Shown: piece after piece, positions 44,569-53,607 of the stretch
How positions within the stretch are numbered: the first letter of the stretch is position 1
Layout of the letters: each line of letters starts with the position of its first letter
Origin: Corynebacterium stationis
Lineage (GTDB): Bacteria; Actinomycetota; Actinomycetes; Mycobacteriales; Mycobacteriaceae
Assembly: GCF_001941345.1 (NCBI RefSeq)
Contig: NZ_CP009251.1
Location: 62,001 to 126,000, forward strand
DNA: 64,000 nucleotides
Direction of reading: 5' to 3'
Made by a program: the position numbers and the translations under genes
The notes under the pieces: model-generated
What the model was told of the DNA's origin: nothing
Database searches by the model: none
The model's input: the letters and a program-made list of their open reading frames with translations, nothing else

Positions 44569-45304
44569 AACCTCACCGCAGTTGCACCTCGAGGGCATCT
44601 CACGCACCTTCCCGCTTGCCGATGCCCGCCAGCGCGCAGTGCTGGATGACATCTCTTTGACGGTGAATCCCGGGGAGTTTGTCTCCATCATCGGTCCATC
44701 TGGCTGCGGCAAGAGCACGCTGTTTAACATCATCGCCGGTTTGGATTCACCGACTAGTGGCACGGTGGGTATCGATGGGGAAGTGGCCTATATGCCGCAA
44801 AAAGATGCGTTGTTTCCGTGGCGCAGCATCGCCGCGAATGCCGCACTCGGCCTGGAAGTCCAAGGGGTTAAACGCCGCGCGGCGCGGGCACGGGTCAAGG
44901 AATGGTTTCCCCGCTTTGGGCTTGCGGGTTTTGAAGATTCCTTGCCGTTTGAGCTTTCCGGCGGCATGCGCCAGCGGGCAGCACTTCTGCGCACGGTGGT
45001 TCAAAACAAGAGCACTTTGCTTCTCGATGAACCCTTCGGCGCCCTCGACGCGCTTACCAAACAGGATTTACAAACCTGGCTGCAACAAGTGTGGGCCGAA
45101 CATAATTGGACAGCACTGTTGATTACCCATGATGTCCGCGAAGCGATCTTGCTTTCAGACCGCGTGGTGGTGCTCAGCCCGCGCCCGGCGAAAGTCAGCC
45201 TCATTCTCGACGTTGACCTACCGAAGCCGCGGGGGATCGATGCGTTGACCAGCCCTAGATTCTTAGAGCTGGAACGCACGCTGCTTCAAACACTAGGCAG
45301 CTGA
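44558..45304 (+). CDS. thiZ: ABC ATP-binding protein for thiamine pyrimidine precursor
   Basis: 248-residue ATPase. Walker A GPSGCGKSTLFNII, Q-loop YMPQKDALFPWRS, signature LSGGMRQRAALLRT, Walker B TLLLDEPFGALDAL, H-loop THDVREAI. Start ATG at 44558 (SD AAAGGA) overlaps thiX by 11 bp. Last gene of the riboswitch operon; it ends 1 bp from the convergent tenA. Confidence 0.9.
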   Translation: MSVKTSPQLHLEGISRTFPLADARQRAVLDDISLTVNPGEFVSIIGPSGCGKSTLFNIIAGLDSPTSGTVGIDGEVAYMPQKDALFPWRSIAANAALGLEVQGVKRRAARARVKEWFPRFGLAGFEDSLPFELSGGMRQRAALLRTVVQNKSTLLLDEPFGALDALTKQDLQTWLQQVWAEHNWTALLITHDVREAILLSDRVVVLSPRPAKVSLILDVDLPKPRGIDALTSPRFLELERTLLQTLGS

Positions 45305-45305
45305 A

Positions 45306-45977
45306 TCAGTCAGCTGAGTCCAGTGCTTGCTGCCAGAACGCTGCTTCCAAGCGGGTCGCGGCGCGGAAGATTTCCACTAAGGAATCAAAGCGCTCCGCGG
45401 TGACGCTACCTGCGGTTAGCGCGTCGAGGCGTTCGGTGGCAGCTTGTGCTGCGGTTTGGAATTCCGTGCCGGAGTATTCCGCAATCCACTCGCCGTAGGG
45501 GTGTTCTTCGCCGGCATCTAGAGCCCGTATTCGTTGCGGCTCTAGGGCTACACCAATTTCTGCATAACCAATGGAGCATGGTGAAAGCGCGACGTGCATA
45601 TCCAGCAGGTCGCCGGACATCCCGGTGTCCAAAACGTAGCGGGTATAAGCCACGGTGGTTTGTTTTTCTGCCGCCGCATCAAGCTCTTCTTCCGTGATTC
45701 CCCAGCGTGTAGTCAGTCGGCGGTGTAGTTCGGTTTCGTGCAAGATAGCCTGCAGTGCGCCCGTCGCGTCTTTAATATCGGCGAGGTTGCGGCTTTTGTA
45801 CGCAGCCAGTGCGTTCGCCCGCGCGAACTGCACGAGGAAGTGATAATCCTGCACTAGGTAGTCCTGGAAGACGGGTAGCGGCAAGGTGCCTTCGCCAAGT
45901 TTGCGCACGAATTCGTGCTCGGTGTAATCGGTCCACTCGGTACCGATGGCTTTTTTCAGATCATTAAACAGTGTCAT
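45306..45977 (-). CDS. tenA: TenA aminopyrimidine aminohydrolase, Cys type (TenA_C)
   Basis: 223-residue helical enzyme. Active-site Cys134 lies in ALSPCSIGYAEIG, equivalent to Cys135 of Bacillus TenA, and EWIAEYSG follows. Hydrolyses 4-amino-5-aminomethyl-2-methylpyrimidine to HMP for thiamine salvage. Its start overlaps the stop of the second TenA gene by one base. Confidence 0.92.
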   Translation of the reverse strand: MTLFNDLKKAIGTEWTDYTEHEFVRKLGEGTLPLPVFQDYLVQDYHFLVQFARANALAAYKSRNLADIKDATGALQAILHETELHRRLTTRWGITEEELDAAAEKQTTVAYTRYVLDTGMSGDLLDMHVALSPCSIGYAEIGVALEPQRIRALDAGEEHPYGEWIAEYSGTEFQTAAQAATERLDALTAGSVTAERFDSLVEIFRAATRLEAAFWQQALDSAD

Positions 45978-46639
45978 TATTTTTCTCCTGTGATGGGGTG
46001 GGCGTAGGCAGCATCAAAAAATGCGAGCTCGATTTCTACTGCGCGGTGAAAGAAGTCTTCCGCAACAGCGCGCCGGGCTGGGCCGACGCGGTCGAGTTCT
46101 GCGCGTAAGAACGCGATGCGCTCGTGGAATTCAGGAAAATCATGCAGTCGAATCCATTCCGCGTGCACGAAGTTCTTCGGCAGCGGGCGCGCACCGCGGG
46201 TCGCCCAGTCGAGGTACAACCATTCCGCAACCAGCAACACCGCGACGATTGCTACGTAATCGCGGGTTTCCGCAGCCTCACGCATCAACGCGCAAAACGC
46301 GGTGGTCGGCTCGGTATTCGGGATTTCTTCGCGCTGCTTGTCGCTCACGCCCAATGCTTTAAAGGCGTCGAGGAAATAAGTATTTTCATCGCCGGCTATC
46401 TCGCCAATAAATTGCGCAAACCGCAGCCGTGGTTCAAGCGCATCCGCCGTGCTTACCGATGCCCCCAGCAACACCAAGAAACTATCCAAAAAGCGGTAGT
46501 CCTGCACCAAGTAGCTGGCCATGACAGAGTCGTCGATGGTGCCATCGAAAAGCTCCTGCACAAAGCGGTGAGAAACTGCCTTCTCCCACGTGGTGTGGTT
46601 TTGCTCGCGCAAAAGGTCCGTAAATCGTTGAGTGCTCAT
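45977..46639 (-). CDS. TenA-family protein, Glu type (TenA_E)
   Basis: 220-residue TenA homologue. It keeps YLVQDYRFLDSF and the closing helix HRAVEIELAFFDAAY, but at the position of the catalytic Cys it has VAVLLVAEWLYLDWA without Cys. This is the pattern of the TenA_E subgroup, which may act on a different pyrimidine such as a formyl intermediate. It overlaps thiD by 4 bp and the Cys-type gene by 1 bp, so both TenA kinds are co-expressed. Confidence 0.88.
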   Translation of the reverse strand: MSTQRFTDLLREQNHTTWEKAVSHRFVQELFDGTIDDSVMASYLVQDYRFLDSFLVLLGASVSTADALEPRLRFAQFIGEIAGDENTYFLDAFKALGVSDKQREEIPNTEPTTAFCALMREAAETRDYVAIVAVLLVAEWLYLDWATRGARPLPKNFVHAEWIRLHDFPEFHERIAFLRAELDRVGPARRAVAEDFFHRAVEIELAFFDAAYAHPITGEK

Positions 46640-47496
46640 CGTTGTGTTCCTTGCAATTGCAAAGGCGCGTTATTCCATAGCGCGTGGAAGTGATGGACGG
46701 GGCCGTGGCCTGCACCGACGTCCAATTCATCCGCGTGGCGCAGCGCGTGCGTGAGATAGTCTTTGGCGCGGCGCACCGCTTCTTCGTATCCGTGTTGGGG
46801 TAAAAGCGCTGCTATCGCGGCCGATAATGTGCACCCAGTGCCGTGGTCATTGACAGTGTCCACGCGCGGTGCGGTCAGCTCCACGGTGTGCTCGCCGGCA
46901 TCACCGCCGGTGAGGATATCGGTGCTTTCCGCACCGCTTAAATGCCCGCCTTTGAGCAGCACCCACTTTGCGCCCAAAGCGCGCAGATCGTTTAAGGACT
47001 CACGCATTTCTGCCAAGCTGCCCATCTCTACCTCGCGGCCCAGCAACACCGATGCCTCCGGCAGATTCGGCGTAATCAGCGTTGCCCGCGGCACGAGACG
47101 CTCCCGAATCGCGTCGACATCATCCTGGTTGAGCAGATGATCGCCACTTTTAGCGACCATCACCGGATCCAAGACCACCGGGCACTGCGCGTATTTATCC
47201 AGTGACTGCGTGATCGCTTCGGCGATTCCAGCATTGGCCACCATGCCGATTTTCACTGCATCGACGCGGACATCCTCAAAGACCGCGGCGATTTGTTCGG
47301 CCACGAATTCAGGTTCCATCGCGACGATGCTTCCCACCCCGCGCGTATTTTGCGCAACCACTGCGGTGACCACGCTCATCCCATATGCGCCGTTGGCAGA
47401 AAATGCTTTTAAGTCTGCTTGAATCCCCGCGCCACCGGTGGGATCTGTGCCAGCAATGGTTAATACGTTCGGTATCAACGCTTGTCTCCGTTTCAT
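46636..47496 (-). CDS. thiD: HMP/HMP-P kinase
   Basis: 286-residue kinase making HMP-PP for ThiE. Conserved: LTIAGTDPTGGAGIQADLKAF, VVLDPVMVAKSGDHLL, LITPNLPEASVLLG, NDHGTGCTLSAAIAALL. ATG 47496 chosen; GTG 47499 adjacent. It follows a TPP riboswitch at 47577-47648. First gene of the three-gene operon with two tenA types. Confidence 0.95.
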   Translation of the reverse strand: MKRRQALIPNVLTIAGTDPTGGAGIQADLKAFSANGAYGMSVVTAVVAQNTRGVGSIVAMEPEFVAEQIAAVFEDVRVDAVKIGMVANAGIAEAITQSLDKYAQCPVVLDPVMVAKSGDHLLNQDDVDAIRERLVPRATLITPNLPEASVLLGREVEMGSLAEMRESLNDLRALGAKWVLLKGGHLSGAESTDILTGGDAGEHTVELTAPRVDTVNDHGTGCTLSAAIAALLPQHGYEEAVRRAKDYLTHALRHADELDVGAGHGPVHHFHALWNNAPLQLQGTQR

Positions 47497-47576
47497 CACT
47501 CATATCGAGTTCGAAGAAGCGAAGCGTGCTGCAATAGATACAGGTATCCCTGCATATACTGCCTGCGTCGTTTACC

Positions 47577-47648
47577 GACATTCCTCCGCGAGTCCGAACT
47601 CGATCAGGTTCTCGGGTTTAATCTCAGCCCTTCCGGGCACCCCGTGTC
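47577..47648 (-). ncRNA. TPP riboswitch upstream of thiD
   Basis: On the minus strand: GACACGGGGTGCCC, GGGCTGAGATTAAACCC, GAACCTGATCGAGTTCGG, CGCGGAGGAATGTC. These are the THI-box parts in order. It is about 80 bp before thiD and separated from it by no terminator I can identify. Confidence 0.94.
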
Positions 47649-47690
47649 TGGCGCCCACGCTAGCACAGAATGTCCTGGCAAGAAACGACT

Positions 47691-48821
47691 TTAAGAAAAT
47701 ACGCTGAGCGCGTAGAGGATGAAGACGAATAGGTGTGCTCCGCCGTGAATCGCGGTGACTTTCTGGGAGTTAAACGTTGCGATGCTCAAAGCCAGGCTGA
47801 TTCCTAGTAGCAGCAGGTTGGTGGGGTTTTCGGCGAGGGTAACGGTTTGCCCAGTAAGCAGACCGATGATGAGCACGACCGGCAGAGTGAGGCCAACACA
47901 GGAGACGAGCGCGCCGTGGGCGAGGTTAACCACGCGTTGTCCTTCGCCACCCCAGGCAGCGCGGACGGTGGTGATTGCTTCGGGCAAAAAGACAATCATT
48001 GCGATGATGATGCCGGAAAGCGCGATGGGAGCGCCGAGGCGGTTAAGGCCGTCATCGAGAAGCGATGCCATATCGTGAGAGAGCATCACGATGGGGATTA
48101 CCGTGATGAGCAAAACCAGCGCGCGGGTGAAGATCTCGCCTTTGTGCTCGCGGAAAATTGCGGCGATTCCGGGGTTGTTGGAAGCAACGACGTCCTTGTC
48201 TGTTTCCGTGAAGTCGGCATGCTGGGCGCCGGTTTGGCGGTAGAGAAAGAATCCGTAGAGGATGACTGTCAAGGTCACGATGGTGATGGCCTGCGCGGAA
48301 TTGTATGCGCCATCGGTGCCGATGACAGCTGGAAAGGCGAAGGCGGTGGCGATGAGTACGACGAGCATGGATAAGTATGCGGAAATACCGGTGCGGTTGA
48401 CCTGCAGGTTGCTATGACGCATGCCGCCGACGAGAAGTGCCAGGCCGATGACCAGGTTGAGGACAATCATGACCGTGGCCATGACGGAATCACGCGCGAT
48501 GGTGTGGTGATCGCCTGGGCCGAGCATAACCGCGGAGATGAGAATGACTTCAATGCCGACAATTGAAAGGGTCAGCACCAGGGTGCCGTAGGGATCACCA
48601 AGCCGGTGCGCGAGATGTTCAGCTTGGGTGACAACCCCGCCGGAACACACGATGATCACGCCCACGATGAGCGCAAGAAGGGTGAAGACGAGGGGCATCG
48701 ATAAGCTGCCCGCGAGAAAACCTGATGCCAGTGATAGTAGTGCGACCGCAACCCAGCCCAATACAATTCGGGCGATGACAGATCCGGTGAGAACGCCGCG
48801 CAGGGCAGTAGAGGCTGACAT
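47691..48821 (-). CDS. Ca2+/H+ antiporter family protein (ChaA-like)
   Basis: 376-residue antiporter with about 11 membrane segments. Start at 48821 follows AAAGGAG; an in-frame start at 48986 lacks one. Cation/Ca exchanger motifs include IIAMIVFLPEAITTVRAAWGGEGQRVVNLAHGAL and GGVVTQAEHLAHRLGDPYGTL, each with the conserved acidic residue and small residues of the alpha repeats. Probably exports Ca2+ or Na+/K+ at alkaline pH. 48822-49021 upstream contains no supported gene. Confidence 0.88.
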   Translation of the reverse strand: MSASTALRGVLTGSVIARIVLGWVAVALLSLASGFLAGSLSMPLVFTLLALIVGVIIVCSGGVVTQAEHLAHRLGDPYGTLVLTLSIVGIEVILISAVMLGPGDHHTIARDSVMATVMIVLNLVIGLALLVGGMRHSNLQVNRTGISAYLSMLVVLIATAFAFPAVIGTDGAYNSAQAITIVTLTVILYGFFLYRQTGAQHADFTETDKDVVASNNPGIAAIFREHKGEIFTRALVLLITVIPIVMLSHDMASLLDDGLNRLGAPIALSGIIIAMIVFLPEAITTVRAAWGGEGQRVVNLAHGALVSCVGLTLPVVLIIGLLTGQTVTLAENPTNLLLLGISLALSIATFNSQKVTAIHGGAHLFVFILYALSVFS

Positions 48822-49021
48822 GGACGAAGACTCCTTTAAGTGCAGGGTCGTCCCAGCTCTAGCTTTGACTGTGCAGGCCGTCCTGCCAGCGTGTTCTAAC
48901 CAGCAGCCTAGCACGCCCGGCCGATACGGCAAGCTGGAGCCAACTATGCGATGAAGGAATTGATTCGTAATCAGTTTGGATGCCAAGTCTGCCTATCTCT
49001 TGAAGGTTAAATTAGCCAAGA

Positions 49022-50707
49022 TCACGTGCGGCGATAAGCTCGTTTTCTACTGCTTGGTGGCGCTGTGGCTGTGATAAAACCGATTTCTACAAGATGTCGA
49101 AGGGCGGCGCGTACGGTGCTTATTGGCCGATCGGTAAGGTCGCTAACTTGTTGAGCTGAGAGTTCTTCAGTATTAGATACTGCATCGAATACGTCTTGTT
49201 GGGCGGGGGTTAGGTGAGCTCCCGCACTTGAGAGGGTGTACACCCCTTGGCTCGATTCAATTAACGAACCTTGTTGAGCAAGCTTATCGAGCATGATCTG
49301 AAGCTCACCACTGTCGCCGCCTGTCTGCCGTTTGAGATCTTTAGCTGTGACGGCCCCCAAGTCTTTTGCCAAAACAAGTGCGGCACCTTCAGCGATTGAG
49401 AATTCATCTCCAAGTCGTTCCTTAACCCAGGATGCGACTTCTCCGTCTGCGAGGCCGAATCGCTGCAGAATGACTGTCACTCGAGCAATATCTACCTTAA
49501 AAGTCGGCCTGGGAAGACCGACAGATTTCATGGTGTTGATCATGGTCAAGATCCCTCCACCATTACTTTCGGCAAGTACCCCGTCGTATTCGTGGGACAG
49601 TGGGACATCTTGAAGTAGCCTGGCTAATGTCGAATTCCGCGGGATTTGTTGTCCATCATCGAGGTTCTCGGTAGTTTTGCCGCCAGGCAATCCTCCAGGG
49701 CTGCTGATTTCTACGCGGTCTAAAAAGATATCGACACTGATATTTTGGTCTCGGAATGGTGCGGAGTAGTCACGATGCATCACTGCATTAGCTAATGCCT
49801 CGCGTAATACGGTCTCAGGTATTTCTAAGACATCCTTTCCGAGGCTTCCTTCAATCACCCTTCTTGTTCGAAGGTTTCGACGAATTGCTGCGATTGCATC
49901 TAAAACTTGGGTGGCTACGTTGCTTTCACAAAGGACTCGGTCCACGAAACGAGTGTTTTCTCCTGCTGGTGCTTTTTCTTTTCCGGGGTGGACCGCCACA
50001 TCAATAAATAATTGAGGAAAGAATTGTTGAGGATATTCTCCTAACGCCATTAGTCCTGCAAGGGTAAGTTCGCCGTCTTGAGTAACTATGGATTTCTGCT
50101 TGATCCACTTATTGGTTTCATCAAAATCCAGCCGAGAATGTTGGCGCTTCAGCCGAGACTCCATGGCTTTAGTGAGTGAGGTATCTAGGTCATTGATATC
50201 AGTACCTGGGACATGTTCTCTGTCGGAAGCGTGCTTGTCGAATCGGTGTTGGAGTTCGTAGACTTCAAGGGCGCTAAGTCGTTGATCCGCGTCGCCAACT
50301 CTTTTAAAGCTTCCGTTCGATACTCCCTTTGATTTTACGAAGCATGGGCCATTAACAGTTAACGGAGAAATGGTGACTACGACGCATAGTTGTGTGTCAA
50401 CTTTTAACAGCTCGACGGAATAGTCTGGGACTGGTTCCACGCGAATTGCGTGCTGGTCGCTGGTATTTAGACCGCTGCGGATACGGTCCTCAACGTCCTT
50501 GGCATTGAATCCTGGAGCTGGAGTGAACGATGGTTCTTCTAAACCCAGTACGATGATTCCGCCATTACTGTTAGCGAAAGCGCTTACCGTTTCCCAGAAA
50601 CTTTTTGATTCACTCTTATGCGCCCATGCCTTTACTTCTATCAAAGCGTCATCTCTGCCGAGGGTACGGAGGCGGGCAAGGTGGGAATCTAGTTCAGATT
50701 GTTTCAT
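49022..50707 (-). CDS. AlbA_2/ATPase/winged-helix protein (predicted transcriptional regulator)
   Basis: 561-residue protein. N-terminal AlbA_2 (Schlafen-type) domain: LIEVKAWAHKSESKSFWETVSAFANSNGG with the glycine motif GGIIVLGLEE. A GHKL-like HATPase_c_4 domain follows around residues 270-385 (REALANAVMHRDY, DRVEISSPGGLPGG). The C-terminus is a winged helix (EELSAQQVSDLTDRPISTVRAALRHLVEIGF). ATG 50707 after GTGAGG is preferred over TTG 50728. An unusual 21-bp-period array of inverted half-sites begins 33 bp upstream and may be its operator. The function is unknown; related proteins regulate transcription or defence. Confidence 0.8.
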   Translation of the reverse strand: MKQSELDSHLARLRTLGRDDALIEVKAWAHKSESKSFWETVSAFANSNGGIIVLGLEEPSFTPAPGFNAKDVEDRIRSGLNTSDQHAIRVEPVPDYSVELLKVDTQLCVVVTISPLTVNGPCFVKSKGVSNGSFKRVGDADQRLSALEVYELQHRFDKHASDREHVPGTDINDLDTSLTKAMESRLKRQHSRLDFDETNKWIKQKSIVTQDGELTLAGLMALGEYPQQFFPQLFIDVAVHPGKEKAPAGENTRFVDRVLCESNVATQVLDAIAAIRRNLRTRRVIEGSLGKDVLEIPETVLREALANAVMHRDYSAPFRDQNISVDIFLDRVEISSPGGLPGGKTTENLDDGQQIPRNSTLARLLQDVPLSHEYDGVLAESNGGGILTMINTMKSVGLPRPTFKVDIARVTVILQRFGLADGEVASWVKERLGDEFSIAEGAALVLAKDLGAVTAKDLKRQTGGDSGELQIMLDKLAQQGSLIESSQGVYTLSSAGAHLTPAQQDVFDAVSNTEELSAQQVSDLTDRPISTVRAALRHLVEIGFITATAPPSSRKRAYRRT

Positions 50708-50739
50708 GGGGACCTCACTGTCGCTCAAAGACTATTAAG

Positions 50740-50895
50740 CCTCACTGTATACAGTGAGACCGTCATTTTCTATAGTGAGGGCGTCACTTTATATAGTGAG
50801 ACCGTCGTTTTATATAGTGAGGGCCTCATTTTCTGCAGTGTGGGCGTAACTTTATATAGTGAGAGCCCATTTTTATGTAATGAAGCTCTTTTTGG
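50740..50895. repeat. Operator-like array with 21-bp period
   Basis: Seven units of 21 bp, each beginning TATAGTGAG-like and ending T-rich, tile 50749-50895 without gaps (starts 50749, 50770, 50791, 50812, 50833, 50854, 50875), decaying at the far end. The first unit completes a perfect palindrome CTCACTGTATACAGTGAG at 50740-50757; further imperfect palindromes of the same kind recur at unit junctions. Two helical turns per unit would put sites on one face of DNA. It lies between the AlbA_2 gene and the divergent membrane gene. A reading of it as protein (YSE repeats) has no support. Confidence 0.8.
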
Positions 50896-50966
50896 ACAGC
50901 GGAAGACGTATTAGTGTGGGGCACACTGAATGCTTGATTCCTATGCGTGCTCGTTGAGAGGAAATG

Positions 50967-51476
50967 ATGACTGATACCGCCACGGTTAAGGAGCAACGCC
51001 GGCCCACGGCTTCGCTGAAGCGGTTAGCCACTGTAGAAGCTATTTTTGGCTACATCATGGTGCCGTTTTATGTGGTCTTGCAGTACGTTTTCCCAAAGCC
51101 GCGGGAGAAAAACGACCGTCAGCAAGGGGTAATTAAAGGTTTCATTGCCACGTGGGTGAAGTCGATTGGTATCGCGGTTAGTGCAGGAGCACTACTTGGC
51201 GCGGTGGAGTGGGTATTGGCCAAACTGCTTGGTCGCAGGCTTCTCGATGGCATCCCCGCCGTCCTGACCGGAATCGGCATTCCGGCACTGGTCGGGGGCT
51301 GGTTGATTGATAAGCGCAATCGCCTGCGCGGCGCGATGATTGCGGCGGTGGCAACGCTGCCGCGCATCGTGGTTTCTGAAAGTTGGGTCCGCGATAAATC
51401 GAGTGATGAGGAATTCGATAAGGAAATGAACACCGCGCGGGATCGCCTGTACGCAGTGCTTAACGATGCCTACTGA
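50967..51476 (+). CDS. Hypothetical membrane protein
   Basis: 169-residue protein with about three membrane segments: FGYIMVPFYVVLQYVF, SIGIAVSAGALLGAVEWVL and VLTGIGIPALVGGWLID. Basic N-terminus and a charged C-terminus (SSDEEFDKEMNTARDRLY). Two ATGs in tandem (50964, 50967); SD AGAGGA favours the second. Family not recognised. Divergent from the AlbA_2 gene across the 21-bp array; its end overlaps the convergent lysR by 17 bp. Confidence 0.7.
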   Translation: MTDTATVKEQRRPTASLKRLATVEAIFGYIMVPFYVVLQYVFPKPREKNDRQQGVIKGFIATWVKSIGIAVSAGALLGAVEWVLAKLLGRRLLDGIPAVLTGIGIPALVGGWLIDKRNRLRGAMIAAVATLPRIVVSESWVRDKSSDEEFDKEMNTARDRLYAVLNDAY

Positions 51477-52386
51477 TCCAAGCGCCAGTGGCCTTAGCGA
51501 TGGCAATCAGTTCGTGAGCCAGCCTGGGCGGACGACGGTGTCCTGACCAGATTGCTGTGAGCGGGCGCGTGATCTTGTCGCCTTCTAAAGGCACTTGCAG
51601 GAGATTGCCATTGGCGAGCTGATCGCGCACGGCCAGTTCGCTCATTACTGCGGGGCCGGCACCGGAAGCTACTGCGACGCGCACGGCTGCAATGCTGTTG
51701 AGCACCTGGGCTGGTGTAGCAACATTCAAGCCAGCCAGATGGTCTTGCAGGGCTTCAAAGGTTCCGGAGCCTGGTTCTCTTACAACAAGTGGTGTTTCAG
51801 CCAGCTCTTGCAGGCTGATTCGCCCGGTTCGCAAAGCCCAGTGGTGGTGCGGGGCAATCACCACAAAAAGCTCGTCTTCCTGGACAATGTGAGCATTAAG
51901 CTGCACCGGTACATGTGGCGTTTCGATGAAACCTACATGGAAATGCCCATGCCGAACCTGTGAGATAACTTCTGCTGAATTCACCACGGAAATAGCAACC
52001 TGGACATCGGGGTATCGTTCGCGCAGCGCGGCAATCCACACTGGCAAGAGTGTCTCCGCGATGGTCAAGCTGGCGCCGACGCTGAGCGTCTTTTGCGATT
52101 CGTCGTGGTTCTCCGCGACCCAAGATTGAAAATCACGAGCAGCATCCAGGACTTCACGCGCATGCGCAGCGAGCGAAAGCCCGAAAGGCGTAGGCACTGA
52201 GCCGCTGGGACGACGATCCAGCAAATGAGTTTGCATCGTTGCCTCAAGCTCGGCAATCGCGCGGCTTGCATTGGGCTGCGCCATTCCGACGCTACGTGCT
52301 GCGGCGCCGAGGCTGCCGCTATCTACTACTGCCACGAATAATTCCAGGGTGCGGAGGTTGGGCCAGCAGTCCTGAGCAGGAGTCAT
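51460..52386 (-). CDS. LysR-family transcriptional regulator
   Basis: 308-residue regulator. HTH: LELFVAVVDSGSLGAAARSVGMAQPNASRAIAELE. The C-terminal effector domain contains DVQVAISVVNSAEVISQVRHGHFHVGFIE. The start at 52386 matches the HTH onset; TATACT lies 10 bp upstream, so translation may be nearly leaderless. Divergent from the YeiH-type exporter 71 bp away, a common pairing. Confidence 0.88.
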   Translation of the reverse strand: MTPAQDCWPNLRTLELFVAVVDSGSLGAAARSVGMAQPNASRAIAELEATMQTHLLDRRPSGSVPTPFGLSLAAHAREVLDAARDFQSWVAENHDESQKTLSVGASLTIAETLLPVWIAALRERYPDVQVAISVVNSAEVISQVRHGHFHVGFIETPHVPVQLNAHIVQEDELFVVIAPHHHWALRTGRISLQELAETPLVVREPGSGTFEALQDHLAGLNVATPAQVLNSIAAVRVAVASGAGPAVMSELAVRDQLANGNLLQVPLEGDKITRPLTAIWSGHRRPPRLAHELIAIAKATGAWISRHR

Positions 52387-52457
52387 ATCAGTAGTATATG
52401 CCCGGATGTGGATTTGCCGTCTACCGCAAATCACGTTGCGCGGTGAGACTTTAAAGC

Positions 52458-53495
52458 ATGTCTACCGGAATTTTGGCACTTGCTTCAAATGAAGTTCAAC
52501 CGCGCGCACGTGCAATCAAAGCTTATGCGCCCGGACTGCTGCTGTGTCTAGGCGGCGCTGCGGTCGCGATGATTTTCAGTTCTTTTATACCGGGGCTTCG
52601 CGCGATGATCGTGGCGATTATCGCCGGGATCGCACTAACGAACATGACAAAACTTCCCAGCACGTTTTCGCCAGGAATCCAAGTAGCAGCTAAGACTTTG
52701 CTGCGGTGGGGAATCGTGTTCTTAGGGCTCAAACTGGTTATCGCAGATGTTCGCAGCCTCGGGCTGCCGATGCTTCTGGTTATCGTCTGCATTGTTTCCG
52801 GCGGAATCATCGGCACGCTGCTTATCGGCCGCCTGCTAAAGATGAAGCCTGCGCAGGTATTACTGATCGCCTGCGGATTTTCCATCTGCGGCGCGGCGGC
52901 CGTCGCGGGTGTCAGAGGCGCAAGCGATGCGGAAGAAGAAGACGTAGTAATCGCCGTCGCGTTGGTGGTGATATTTGGAACCATCATGATTCCGACCATC
53001 CCGTTTCTCGGTGCCCTTGCCGGTCTAGCCCCGGAGACGATGGGAATGTGGGCCGGTGGATCCATTCACGAGGTTGCGCAAGTCGTTGCCGCCGGAGGCG
53101 CAATAGGCGGAAGTGCTCTAGAAATAGCCGTCGTGGTTAAACTTGCACGCGTTCTAATGCTGGCTCCAGTCGTATTCATTCTGAGCCTCGTAAAACGTCG
53201 TCGAAGTAGCGGCGTGCAGATTACGGGCCATGAGAAGCGCCCACCAATAGTCCCGCTGTTTATCATCGGTTTCTTATCGATGGTTCTTCTTCGCTCCACC
53301 GTTGACCTTCCCGAGCCCGTCCTCGCCACCGGCGACTTTTTACAAACAATTCTGCTTGCAACCGCGATGTTTGCTCTCGGGTGCGGGGTGAAAATCCAAA
53401 GTTTGTTGCACGTTGGCGTGCGACCTTTCGTCCTTGCCTTTGCGTCAACAGTGCTCGTCGCAACCATCGCATTTGTAGGCATTGAGCTCGTCTAA
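52458..53495 (+). CDS. YeiH-family putative sulfate/sulfonate exporter
   Basis: 345-residue membrane protein of the UPF0324/YeiH family with about ten helices. Conserved: LKMKPAQVLLIACGFSICGAAAVAG, VRGASDAEEEDVVIAVALVVIFGTIMI, MWAGGSIHEVAQVVAAGG. Substrate proposed for the family (sulfite or sulfate). Controlled probably by the divergent LysR. SD not evident. Confidence 0.88.
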   Translation: MSTGILALASNEVQPRARAIKAYAPGLLLCLGGAAVAMIFSSFIPGLRAMIVAIIAGIALTNMTKLPSTFSPGIQVAAKTLLRWGIVFLGLKLVIADVRSLGLPMLLVIVCIVSGGIIGTLLIGRLLKMKPAQVLLIACGFSICGAAAVAGVRGASDAEEEDVVIAVALVVIFGTIMIPTIPFLGALAGLAPETMGMWAGGSIHEVAQVVAAGGAIGGSALEIAVVVKLARVLMLAPVVFILSLVKRRRSSGVQITGHEKRPPIVPLFIIGFLSMVLLRSTVDLPEPVLATGDFLQTILLATAMFALGCGVKIQSLLHVGVRPFVLAFASTVLVATIAFVGIELV

Positions 53496-53607
53496 TCGGC
53501 GTCCCTGTGGATAACTTCGCCGTTTGGGTGACGTGTCATGTGAATTACTCGCAGGTTTTTGAACTTGCCCTAGTCAGGGGTTGCACTGTCGTTTTAGTGT
53601 CGAAGTT

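Noticed and set aside
48822-49021. Riboswitch upstream of the Ca2+/H+ antiporter gene
   Set aside because: No conserved element or terminator could be recognised.
50740-50895. CRISPR array
   Set aside because: Units abut without spacers and no cas genes are near.
50699-50914. 71-codon frame with repeated YSE residues
   Set aside because: Arises from the 21-bp DNA repeat; palindromic arrangement and lack of SD indicate a regulatory array, not a peptide.
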